Assembly: GCF_963678635.1 (NCBI RefSeq)
Contig: NC_087064.1
Span: forward strand, 80,823,526-80,887,525
Reading direction: 5' to 3'
Length of the DNA: 64,000 bases
Source: Symsagittifera roscoffensis
Lineage: Eukaryota; Xenacoelomorpha; Acoela; Convolutidae
Within the stretch, counting starts at the first letter, position 1, and each line of letters opens with the position of its first letter. Below, piece after piece: positions 1 to 9,949 of the stretch. The position numbers and the translations under genes are program-made. The notes beneath the pieces were generated by a model that was not told where the DNA came from, did no database searches, and saw only the letters and a list, made by a program, of their open reading frames with translations.

Positions 1-1
1 T

Positions 2-190
2 CAGAAACTAATCAAGGAAGGATTTTTAGATAAATGAAGAAGAGACCATATCGTAGCCCCGGTGGTAAAGACTGCGAAGCAAGACGGTACATTAAGACTG
101 GCGATAGATGATCAAATTCTCAAAAACTGATTCCAAATCCACTAGGGCTCTTAGTTTCAGCAGCCATAATCGTAACAGCAAATATCAATG
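2..190 (+). pseudogene. Ty3/gypsy-like reverse transcriptase N-terminal fragment, copy A
   Basis: Reading from base 2 gives the start of a retroelement reverse transcriptase: a KLIKEGFL segment, then RRDHIVAPVVKTAKQDGT and LRLAID. This is the usual gypsy-type region just before the palm, where the enzyme would copy element RNA into DNA. In-frame TGA codons at 35-37 and after the LKN at about 135 show it is dead. The reading stops resembling RT near 190, where the sequence jumps to the element's 3' region. The same RT stretch reappears at 1166-1290, so this copy has lost about 1 kb of pol. The family call is confident; assignment to a gypsy subclade is not attempted. Confidence 0.75.
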
Positions 191-1165
191 GAAAAATGCG
201 GAAACATAAAGGCATTTGATGTGAATGTTTCACGAATGAGTTTGAGGCTCTCATTGTCTCGTTTTGCATTAACCGTTGAAAGATTATGGTGGATAACTAT
301 ATTCAACGAAACTACTTTGTAACCAATTTGATATCCATTGTATACAGTTTACTTTTGTCACAGAAACTTGAACTTAGTTTAGTTCACTACTTCTAGGGGT
401 TCTAGGGATTATATGGAGAAAAAAAATTCATTTTCCTGGTATTAAAAAGAAAAAAAAACAGATTATAATTCCAAATTATTTGACACATCTATGAGTATTG
501 TCTATCATAAAGCCCATATAATCTTATTGTTGTCTTCGAACATAAAATTGTCTCATAAATGATTGTTGATCCGACTTTGAACTAAAAGGAATACTTACAC
601 TTGGTTTCGTTTTTTTTCGGTCAATTTTCGGCGACAGATATAAAATTTTTATAGAAATAACAAAAAATTAACCGAAACAACAAAAAGTGTAGCTAATTGA
701 AGTATCGAATTTTTGAGCTCAAATATAAAAAAAATATTTTAACTATTTTATTTTTGTAAATTTTTGGGGGGCTTAAACATTGCCGGTTTGGTAATGTTTT
801 GGTTTAAATTATGTGCGCTTTGAAGTGTTTGTTGATAATACTGAGAGCGTAAGGCTAATTATCCCGCACAACTTAATTGTTCCAAATTGAATTGAGACTA
901 CGTAATTGGGTGTATTAATTCCATACACGACTCAAATTTTTACACTAGATCTTGATATTGTCCAAAAATTTATTCTATATGGATTAAGGGGCAGTCGGAA
1001 CTTTCAAGGCTTTGCTTTGATATACGAGCAGTCTTGCTAGAGGTTTAAATTAGTTTTTGAAATTTCAATCGCCAGATAATTGATTATTCACGGAGAAACT
1101 TCGATGCAGGGTGAAAACACAATTGCTCTGCAGTGGAAAAAATTATCTTTAAATGAGTTGAAGCT
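190..1165 (+). repeat. 3' region of gypsy-like copy A, repeated at 2206-3165
   Basis: This stretch matches 2206-3165 along almost its whole length, in the same orientation, with scattered substitutions and small indels. It runs from a GTGAATGTTTCACGAATGAG block to a TGAGTTGAAGCTAA block. It contains one copy of the hairpin-ended element (about 580-1036). I see no convincing TG..CA ends, so whether it is an LTR or simply the 3' part of a tandemly duplicated element is open. Confidence 0.7.
580..1036 (+). mobile_element. Hairpin-ended non-autonomous element, copy 1
   Basis: Diverged member of the family best seen at 6585-7101. It has the internal landmarks (GAGCTCAAAT, a TTTTTGTAAATTTTTGGGG..TTAAAC block, GAGAGCGTAAGGCTAATTATCC, TTCCAAATTGAATTGAG). 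It ends with the signature GGGGCAGTCGGAAC, a CAAGGC-TTT-GCTTTG stem with one G-T pair, then ACGAGCAGTCTTG at 1024-1036. Confidence 0.65.
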
Positions 1166-2205
1166 AAAACATTAAAACTGGAGATGGACGCGAAGCCGAT
1201 GAATGATCAAGTTCTCAAAAACTGATTTCAAATCTACAAGAGCTCTTATGTTCAGCAGCCCAAACCATAACATCAAATACCAATGGAAAAATTTGGCTTA
1301 CATCTCTAGATCTAAAGGATGCATTCAATCAATTAAGTCTTGACGAACCGATAGGAAAACACTGCAACTTTAGTAATGTATGTGGAGAACACACTGGCAC
1401 ATATAGAATCAAAACAGGCTTTTACCGATAGGCAGACATGCCAAAAGAGTTTCAAAAGGAGATGGATTATACATTTGGCGGTAATCCTGAGTATTCTGCT
1501 TTTTAGTTGATATTTTAATCGGTTTGAAAGGATACATCTTAGATCATAACAAAATTGTCGATAAAAACATGAGGAGAACAGATGAAGAAGGATCCATGAT
1601 AGACGCGGCTGCTTATTTGTGATGGCCAAGAATGCATCGTGAGATACCTGACCAGTGCCAAAATCGTCGATGGTGTTCTTTTTATGATTGGGAGTATTCA
1701 GCAAAAAATATTCTAATTCCGGAGGAAACGAGCGAAAATCGGACTCCAGAAGCAGACTCAAGGCGATACCAAAAGAGGGAACAGATGCACCACTCAAATT
1801 CGGAAGGTAACAATCAAAAGATAAGAAGATCGCAGTTTTTGAGAGTCTGGCCAAAGCGGCCAGTGAGTGGAGAATTTTGAAACAAAAATTGTCGCACACA
1901 GAAGGTTCAGAGACTTCGAGGAGGTTAACTGTGCAAGTAACACTTCTTGCAGCCAGCCTGAGAAATGATCTGAATCAGGGACTCTCAGATTCAGGACAGA
2001 GAAAGACAAGAGTCATCAAGTCAAGAAAGAAAGCCCATTGACTCCAGCAGCAAGTCAGCCAAGTGGCACTACTTCCAGTTCAGTGCATGCAAAGTCTAAG
2101 AAGAAGGTTTACATATTGTCCAGAGATGATTTATCATTGATCTCAACGTCGCCGGAAGATGTAGAGACCGGATCATCAACCAAAAACCCAAAAATTCAGG
2201 CGGAA
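1166..2205 (+). pseudogene. Ty3/gypsy-like pol remnant (RT and integrase zinc-binding region), copy B
   Basis: Frame +1 from 1294 reads WLTSLDLKDAFNQLSLDEP, the RT motif with the first catalytic Asp, followed by YRIKTGFY and ADMPKEFQKEMDYT (to about 1480). Stop codons fall inside it, one of them where a conserved Gly is usual, and the second catalytic YxDD/LDD box is not intact. From about 1590 a second segment reads WPRMHREIPDQCQN, the HHCC zinc-binding end of integrase. One expected cysteine there is CGT (Arg) instead of TGT. RNase H is missing between the two. The rest (1880-2205) has no recognised domain. A dead, internally deleted copy. Confidence 0.75.
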
Positions 2206-3165
2206 ACATACTGGCATTTGAAGTGAATGTTTCACGAATGAGTTTGAGGCTCTCACTGTCTCGTTTCGCATTAACCATTGAAAGATTATGGTTGTTATTT
2301 ATATTCAAAGAAACTACTTTGTAACCAATTCGATATCCATTGTATACAAATGACTATTGTCATTGAAATTTTAACTTAGTTTAGTTCAGTACTTCTAGGG
2401 ATTCTAGGGATTATATGGAGAAGAAAATACATTTTCCTGGTATTGAATAGAAAAAGAACCGGTTATAATTCTAAAGTATTTGACACAATTATGAGTATTT
2501 TCTATCATATAGACCATATAGACATATAACTATTTTTGTCTTCGAACATAAAATCGTCCCATAAATGATTGTTGATCCGACTTTGAACTAAAAGGAATAT
2601 TTATATTTGGTTTGGTTTTTTCGGCCATTTTTTGGCGACCGAAATAACAGTTTTATAGAAATAACAAACAATTAACCGAAAAAACAAAAATTATAGCTAA
2701 TTGAAGATATCGACTTTTTGAGCTCAAATTTGAAAAGATATTTTAACTCCGATTATTTTTTGTAAATTTCTGGGGTTTAAACAATGCCAATTTGGTCATG
2801 TCTTGTTGGACTAAATTATGTGTGCTTTGAAGTATTTGTTGATAATACTGAGAGCGTAACGCTAATTATCCCGCACAACTTTATTGTGCCAAATTGAATT
2901 GAGACTACGTAATTGGTTGTATTAATTCCATACACGACTCAAATTTTTATACTCGATCTTTGATATTATCCAAATATTTGTTCTTTATGGATTAAGGGGC
3001 AGTCGGAACATTCAGGGCTTTGCTTTGATAAACGAGCGGTCTTGTTAGAGGGTTTTATTTATTTTTGAACGTTAAAGCGCCAGATAATTGATTATTCACG
3101 GAGAAACTCAATTTCTCTGCAGTGGAAACAGTTATCATTAATTGAGTTGAAGCTAAGATATCATG
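2206..3165 (+). repeat. 3' region of gypsy-like copy B, repeat of 190-1165
   Basis: Second copy of the block at 190-1165. Together with the shared RT segment it shows that copies A and B are tandem duplicates of one composite element, A having since suffered a deletion. It also carries a hairpin-ended element at about 2575-3046. Confidence 0.7.
2575..3046 (+). mobile_element. Hairpin-ended non-autonomous element, copy 2
   Basis: Same landmarks as copy 1 and the same position within the gypsy-like repeat. It ends GGGGCAGTCGGAACATTCAG, GGCTTTGCTTTGATAAACGA, GCGGTCTTGTT. Insertion therefore predates the duplication of the host element, or the module is part of that element. Confidence 0.65.
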
Positions 3166-4129
3166 AGAGGACACATTCTGTTTTCACAGTCAATCCTAGT
3201 CTATGTGCTGCAACATATGCACAAAACAGTACGAAATGACAGCCCTTTTTCTCGATTGTTGAAAAGTTTCATTCCTGGAACTATTTTCTAATGAATATTT
3301 GAATGTTTAATATAGCAGATGATAATGCTCTGAATAAATGCAATTGGACTTCAATAGCTTCTCCGGCATTTGCACTGAGATTTATTTTTTATCAGTACCG
3401 AAAAATCGTTCTACATAATTTGACTTCAAAAACGCTTTTTATCATAGCATAGTTTCACCTCGAGTTTTGTATGTTTGGCGCCAAAAGTGCAATTCCAAAA
3501 CTTCAAGTTGGTTTGTTTCAAAGAAGCTAGACTAGACACCACGGGGATACTGATGGTCGTTTTTGCACTTCCATGCTTAAGTATTTCTCTTGGATAAACA
3601 AATCAAAGTGGTTCGCTCATCACTCTTTTTGTATTTCAAAAAACAATGCATTTTAATTTATTAAGCTGATAAAGATTTAGCTTTTTCTTTTAATTAGTTA
3701 AATTAGAGTAAAAAATGCTGTTTTTACAAAATGCAAAAACTGATTCAGAAAAAAAGCCAGAACATAATTTTATTAATCTGGCTTTTTAATGTTTGACTGA
3801 TTATTATACTAGCAAAACACCTCAACTAAAACCAAAAATTGCGATAGACGGCCAGCAGAACTGATATTTTTAAATCAAGGTTCAATTAAACCTGCTCCAG
3901 TAAAATTTAAAACAGATCACGTTCTCGAAAACAAATGCTCCAGTTAGTATACCAATATACTTCAACTTCAATCAGTAAAGATATATGATTGAAGAAAAAA
4001 CAACTTCAGACGAATATCTTAATAACCCAAAGAAAGTGACGGAGTGTTTGAGCACAGTGTGTTTTTTCTTCAGATCAATTCCGATTGACTTTGAAGTAGC
4101 CATTTATGGCGGAATTGTTTCAATAACTA
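3166..4129. other. No gene recognised
   Basis: AT-rich sequence with stops in all frames. A GTATGTTTGGCGCCAAAA piece near 3470 resembles the inner end of the hAT-type MITEs at 5437 and 63270. Nothing else is supported. Confidence 0.5.
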
Positions 4130-4456
4130 CTGAGAACTAGTACTGTTCTGAGCTCAAAATCAAAAAAATGCTTCACCTGAAACCATTTTTGTTAACTTTG
4201 GTAGTTTGAACAACGCCAGCAATTCGCCATCCATTTCAGGATAATTAATTCTCGATATATTTCGTCCTTGATATACATTTCATTGAGGCCAGCTAATCAG
4301 TCATATTATTTTCGTACAACTCAATTTTTACTCTTGGTTTTTCGCATTGCCCAAAAATTATATATTTTCTATATTTTCTTTTCCCAAAAACTATTCGATA
4401 TGGATCAAGGGCCAATCGGAACATTCAGGGCTTTGCCTTGATGTACGAGCAGTCTT
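4130..4456 (+). mobile_element. Hairpin-ended element, copy 3 (5'-truncated)
   Basis: Starts near a GAGCTCAAAATC landmark and ends AATCGGAACATTCAG, a CAGGGC-TTT-GCCTTG stem with one G-T pair, GTACGAGCAGTCTT. The 5' hairpin of full copies is absent. Confidence 0.6.
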
Positions 4457-5436
4457 TTTAAATTATAAGCGGTAAATGAAATCTTTCCAAATTGGATTGA
4501 AGCATACAATTGAGTTCACTATGACGTAACCAGACGGAAAATGTATCAGTTTCTACGCAGCATAGCATGCGAGAAGATACAATAAAAATGAAATGAACAG
4601 AGTTTTTTATTCATTTTTAATCAAATTTTTTTGTCGAGGTGAGAGGGCAGTCTAATACCATCACTCTTGTTTTTCCTACGTTTGGAGAAATTGAAGGAAT
4701 ACTTGAGTTCAATGTGGCTTTCTATCTACAGACAAATTTCGACATTTTAATTAGCGTGTTTTCATTATATCAACTGAAATCTATTGGTATACTGGCCTCA
4801 ATATGGCAGGCTGCTGTTTTATTATCTCAACTGAAAGCTATTGGTATACTGGCTTCAAAACAATGCAATTGATGCAAAACTTTTGAAAAATATGGGGTTC
4901 GACTTAAGTGGCTAAAAAAAGTCAATTAAATTTGAGTTGTAACAGGTTTTTATGGTTTTAAATGGTTTTTAAATACATTATCAGAAGCATAAATTATCAA
5001 TTGAAGTTTACATAGAATGTGGGGAGGTTTGGTACAAAACGAAACAAAATTGTGTTCAAACATAATATTTTTTTTTTCATTTTTTTTGCAGCCATTTTGT
5101 CTTTTTTTTCATTCAGGAACTTTTTCATTGTGACGTTGAAGGGCAAAGGTAACATTAAGGGCTTTGCGCCGATGAGAGTACACTTTTTGTCAGACAAACT
5201 TCAAACTTTGACTTTTTAACTGGCTTTTTTACAGTCTGAAAGATGTTAATGCCCTCAGTTTAAGGTCAAAGTAATTCATCTCTTTTTTTTCAAAACACTT
5301 GTAATTTGAAGGTGCGACTAATCAAGTCTATTTGAAATAATTAACGCAAAGCAAAAAGGGCAAATTAAGCCGAATCAGAAATCATTGGGCTCTTTATTTG
5401 TTTAAGTCTGTGCAATAGGCTACTGCTGTCAACAGA
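4457..5436. other. No gene recognised
   Basis: AT-rich. A short tandem echo, ATCAACTGAAATCTATTGGTATACTGGC and a near copy 51 bp later, lies at 4770-4860. Short open frames here (for example 4639-4872 and 5019-5219) have no recognisable motif. Confidence 0.45.
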
Positions 5437-5725
5437 GCCGTACGCAGGAGAATTTTTAGCCGGGGAGGTTTTTTAAAAACTTTATCGACATATTTTCAGT
5501 TCAGCCATTTCGAATTTTTCCAACTCTGTCGGAACATCAACATGGCCATTTTCAACAAAACTTTCTGCGCTGCAAGCAATGTTTTGGAAACAAAATGCCG
5601 TTTCCTAGTACTTCATGGAAGGTTTTGACTACAAAATGCGTTTTTTTGGCGCGCGTTTCCGTTCGAAGTTAGAAAATTTTGGCGCCAAAGGCGTCTCTGG
5701 AAACTTTTTAAGGCTGATTTAGAAC
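5437..5725 (+). mobile_element. Old hAT-type MITE relic
   Basis: Begins AGAGCCGTACGCAGGAGAAT and ends with a GGCGCGCG..TTGGCGCCAAAGGCG..AACTTTTTAAG block. This block corresponds to the GGCGCGCG..TTGGCGCCAAAGGCG..AATTTTTAGG part of the intact MITE at 63270-63692. Clean terminal inverted repeats and a target duplication are not visible, so this is a diverged or truncated relative. Confidence 0.45.
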
Positions 5726-6584
5726 TGAGTTTACTGAGCTCGATATTATAATTGAATTAAGAGCATTCAACGCGATGAGTTTAAATTCATCCTCACTCGT
5801 AATACTTTCGATTGGAGAAATTTCATTCCCAAGTTCGACGAAAGTGGGTAATGTGACCTTTGTTTTGACTGATGTGTGCAACGAATAGATTAAGAAGACG
5901 GTGTTGTCACTTTAACGACCCAACTGACAAATTGATATATTGATCATACTGCCAAACACCAAACTACGCGCTGAAGTATCTAGCTAATTCAGAATCTCAG
6001 ATTAGGGACGGAATTGATGCACATTTGAGCAGCTTCAGAAGTACTTTTGAAGGGATAATGGACTGTAGACATAGATAGAGATTGATCGATTCGGAATCAG
6101 TTAGTCATGATAACTGGAATAAACGGGGGGAATATCGGGAGAAAAAAGGGGGGAGGGTAACCAAGAGCGGATCGAGGGAATATAGGACACGAACAATTTA
6201 GAAAGTACCAAAACATATCTTATATGAGCAAATTTAAAAAAAAACACGTTTTTAAGTGCGTTCCTCAAAGCTCAAGTGCATCTAAGTCAAGTGCACAACA
6301 CCACCCCTCCCCCCCCCCTCCTTTCCTATCCCAAATCCAGACCTGGATGTGACATCACTATTTTTGAGTTGTGGAAACAACCTATGAACAAAAATGTGGT
6401 TTTGGTATATCCTTTATTTCGCTTGTTGAGTTTCTATGACTAATATTCTCTGCTTTCTTCAACAGCCGATTACGGCTTTTTAATTACACGCTTTTGAAAA
6501 GCACAAAATTAGGGCTTTTGACATCTTCTATTCATAAAGTTTTTAACAGATTAAACGAAATGATAGATGGTTTTTTAAGAGTTG

Positions 6585-7101
6585 TTGTTCCGACTTTTGT
6601 AACAAAAATAACGGAATATTTGTGCTCGAGTGGGTTTTTTTCTTCGGGCAAATATTGACTTTTGAACTAGTTTTTTTTGACGGAATTTTTTCATATCATT
6701 GAAAAGGTATTGTGGTCCTAAACTTAAATATGAAAACATATTTAACCTGTGATCATTTTTCGTAAAGTTATGGGGTTTAAAGGTTGCCATTGGGAAAAAT
6801 TAACGCGCGATATACTTCGCACTATTAACCCGTTAGCGGAGATTAAATCTGTTCTACTAGAAATCGTTCCAAATTGGTCGAAAAAAGCTTATTTGCCATT
6901 GTTGATTTGTTATTAGTGAAGAAATCTATCTCTATGTCCTTTATTTGGCGTGTTGAGGTGATTTTCTCAAAAATTTCAAATGTTAGTTTGAAAAATTTTC
7001 ATTTTATTTATTATATTTAATTTTTCTATATTATTACTGCTCCATAGACTTAAAAGGCAGTCGGAACTATCAGGGTTTCACCCTGATATGAGCAGTCTTG
7101 T
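6585..7101 (+). mobile_element. Hairpin-ended non-autonomous element, best single copy
   Basis: 5' end: TGTTCCGACTTTTGTAAC, then a small hairpin (GTAAC/GTTAC-like) and TTTGTGCTCGAGTGGG. 3' end: outer stem ACTGCTC (7033-7039) with GAGCAGT (7090-7096), enclosing TTAAAAGGCAGTCGGAAC and an inner stem CAGGGT-TTC-ACCCTG (7071-7085), then CTTGTT. GTTCCGACT near the 5' end is the inverse of AGTCGGAAC near the 3' end, a subterminal inverted repeat. There is no coding capacity. The 3' hairpin recalls Helitron-like ends, but CTTG is not the canonical CTRR, so the class is left open. Confidence 0.7.
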
Positions 7102-7297
7102 TTTGCTTTTCTATTTTATAGTAGGAAAATTATTAGTGAAATTATCAACTGAGTTTTAAAAAAATTAAGAATGCAAAGGCGATAAAGCGGCTAGAAAAAC
7201 TATTAAAGAATCATCAGTTCGAAAATAAAAAGATGAGAGCCAAAAGAAAACACAATTTAGTTTTCGAACTTAATATAGTTATGGCAATAAAAAAAAA

Positions 7298-7715
7298 CAA
7301 GACTGCACTTATCAGTGCAAAATCCTAAATGTTCAGGCAGTCCTCAAAAATGTCTGGGGGTAAAGTTTGATTAAAAATTTTGATAAAAAATTCGGAAACA
7401 ACTGAAAACTTTTTTGTTTTGTTTCTTAAATCTTTCTGACAGTTACTTTAACACTCGATGGCTCAATAAGCCTGACTCAATCCCAGTTGGAAAGAGCTCA
7501 GAGCTGGGTTAATGCCGCAATTTGCTAAGCACCAATAAAAAATTTCGCGAGCATGAATTACACTGAGAATTACTACCTTCAGACAATTAGTTTCAGAAGA
7601 ATACCTTCAAAAAATTTCCAGCAAAACGGTTAATTATACGGTCGAGAATGTTATGAAAAAACACTCCAAGCATAAATATTCTGTCACTTTTTTCGAAAGT
7701 GGGGGCAATTAGTAA
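7298..7715 (-). mobile_element. Hairpin-ended element, copy 5
   Basis: Reverse orientation. ACAAGACTGC..CAGGCAGTCC at 7298-7342 marks the 3' end, and AAATATTCTGTCACTTTTTTCGAAAGTGGG at about 7675-7705 marks the 5' hairpin. The inner 3' stem is eroded. Confidence 0.5.
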
Positions 7716-9074
7716 TATGATATTGGTCTTTTTACAGCAAATTCTAGAATCAAAGTACGTGGCTAGGTTTGCTACACTAATTTCATCAATATATGTCAAA
7801 ATTTCAGCTTTTCTATAGAAAAGTTACAAAAAATATTTAAATGTGAGAAAATTATAATATCTTTGTCCCGTGATTATTATTGAGACGTAATTTTATCAAT
7901 TGGGGAGCTGCTTTATCTTTCGACAAACTTTAACTTGCATTTCTTTTTTGTTGTCAACCCAAAACTATTCACCACAAATAATCATCCGAACGAATCAAAT
8001 GACATATTAAAAAAAAACCATTAATTTGTGATTTGAACATGAAAAAAAAATCGAAAGCGTTTTCTCGGTATAGATGTTTTCTCAGAGTGGAATTTCTTGT
8101 TTTTTTTCTACAAAACAACTACTAAGTAAAGTGAGCAAGTGAGGTTTTTATATGACGTCAGTTTGTTTGGTAGTTTATGTAGTAATGATAGTTTATACGT
8201 CTTTTCTTTAGCAAACGTTACTTGATCGATTTACTCAGAGGAAGTTGGAATAATAAAGCAAAAGTTTTTAACCTGAGAAAACATCGACGCGGATAAAACA
8301 ATTTCAAAATTTTTTGAAATCGTTAAAATAAAGCTGTGAAAAACCAAAGGATAGCTCGTTAACTAAGATTCACTAGCACTTCTAGGCGTAGTTATGACTC
8401 GAGCAAGAAAATTGCAACCACTTCCATCGAAGTACCAATTGGTTTTGTGATTAATGGAGAGAAAACTTTTTGGATAATTTTTAAACTCTTTTGTATTTTG
8501 ATTGGATATAAGCGAAGGGAAGGCAGAGCAAAACAAAAATGATCTAAAACAAGAACGGGTCCAGGAGCAAAAAAAAACAGAAAGCAAGTATTAGAATAGT
8601 CAATATTACCAATAAGCGAATAGATTATGCATGAACAGAGTAATTTGACCAACATTTTTCGAAAATTTTTGATTTAAAAAAATGTAATTATTCGTTTAAT
8701 GTATAATTTGTTCTTTTCCTTGGTAGAATTGACAATTGTAATAATTGTTTTTATCGATTAGCCCACATAAATCAATATTAGTTAGTCTTCCTTCTCTTAG
8801 ACCATACTGCTCATTGACTAGCCAACCAGCGACGGAAACTTTTATGCAGCTAAACATTCACCGACTACTTGCATTGTTGTGTTTTATATTGCTCTTTTGA
8901 TTTTTCTCAATTTTTTCTACATCTTCAAATTATTTTCAGTGCAGAAATTATTCAAACGATTGTCTGTCTAATCATTCTGCTTGATTCTGATTCTCAAGAT
9001 GACAAAATGTTTAAAAGGATTAATAACTCAGGTAATGTCTTCACTGTGACGACCTCTCAGTTACTGAAATAAAG
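7716..9074. other. No gene recognised
   Basis: AT-rich, with several short open frames but no motif I recognise. Confidence 0.45.
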
Positions 9075-9305
9075 CTACGACACAGGCCGGATATTTCCAC
9101 ACCTAATTTTGTCCAGAGAAAGAAGATTAAGCGCGGTTTCACAATGCGCGGAATATCTAGAATTTTTAGCAAGATGGTGAAGCAGGTTTTCAGAAATTAT
9201 CTGGTAAATTTTGTTGACCTTTTCTGGGTCAACTAAAATAGTTAACGAGCTCTCAGCAAAAGCCAAAAAGACTAATTCAAGCAAAAAAAATCGAATCAAG
9301 AACAT
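9075..9305 (-). CDS. Possible small secreted protein or first exon
   Basis: A 76-codon frame starting at an ATG after CAAAG. The first ~18 residues (MFLIRFFLLELVFLAFAE) form a textbook signal peptide, followed by a polar stretch with VDPEKVNKIYQIISENLL. Two cysteines follow (AHCETAL and RCGN). It stops at TAG near 9075. The GTGTGG after AAATTAG near the end could instead be a splice donor, making this exon 1 of a longer gene. No family is recognised. It lies on the same strand as, and downstream of, the ion-channel exon at 9735-9888, but nothing links the two. The signal peptide is what is seen; that it is expressed is inference. Confidence 0.35.
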   Translation of the reverse strand: MFLIRFFLLELVFLAFAESSLTILVDPEKVNKIYQIISENLLHHLAKNSRYSAHCETALNLLSLDKIRCGNIRPVS

Positions 9306-9734
9306 CTTTGAGTGTAGAATGAGTGGTCAAAGTTCGCGAGGGGAGGTGGCTCTATATGAAATGTCTAATGTCTAATTAAAAGAAATCTTTTTCATATTTT
9401 GTTTCTACTTCAAGGCTTTTTGGGGATCTTTTTGTTTCATTTAAATAATTCCATCCAATTATTTTGAAATTTGAGGTCGTAACAATTTGAGCTAGTTGTA
9501 GATCTTCAACTAGATTACGATTTTCCAGCTGTTTTTAGATGGAGGAAAACTCTCATGCGCGAAGTTTTGTCGGTCAATCAGAACTCATTATTCGATGCAA
9601 CTAAGCAATAAAATCCATAAAGCCAAACGTTTTGGACATTTTAAACGGCATTGATTGGTTGAGAAGTTCAGCCTATTTACGTCTGTATCTTTCGGTTGGA
9701 CTGCTACTGCAGTTTGCATGATAAAAGGTCTGAC

Positions 9735-9888
9735 CTTGAGTTGTGACTTGATTGGTTGTATGCGGGGATCCTGCCAGAACTGGACGAGGTAGAAGTCCAT
9801 CGAGGCATCCGAGGAGATGTCTCTCATACTCTCCAGGTGGATCAGCACCGTCAAGTCCACCGCTTCCGCATGGGGTCTGTCGAACTTA
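9735..9888 (-). CDS. Cys-loop (pentameric) ligand-gated ion channel, one extracellular-domain exon
   Basis: Read on the minus strand after a TTCCTGTGTTCCAG acceptor, the exon gives KFDRPHAEAVDLTVLIHLES, then MRDISSDASMDFYL and VQFWQDPRI. This is the early ligand-binding domain of the GABA-A/glycine/GluCl/nicotinic receptor superfamily: RP, the V-x-V-x-L beta strand, the MDF(Y)xL strand and the W-x-D-P-R-(L/I) motif. These subunits form pentameric neurotransmitter-gated channels in the plasma membrane. The exon opens with one base of a split codon. The 3' edge is less certain: CTCAAG|GTCAGA (chosen here) is the only good donor, but similarity ends right after DPRI, so an unusual donor there is possible. 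No neighbouring exon (the WxPD segment, Cys-loop or M2) is recognised nearby. Base composition is much richer in G+C than the surroundings. Confidence 0.75.
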
Positions 9889-9949
9889 CTGGAACACAGG
9901 AACAAACACAGTGCAAGTAGGAGATTCCCTACTAGGTACAAAACTCACA

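Noticed and set aside
6585-7101. Calling the hairpin family a Helitron outright
   Set aside because: The 3' hairpin position fits, but the end reads CTTGTT rather than CTRR, the 5' TC end is not evident, and no Rep/helicase frame is present.
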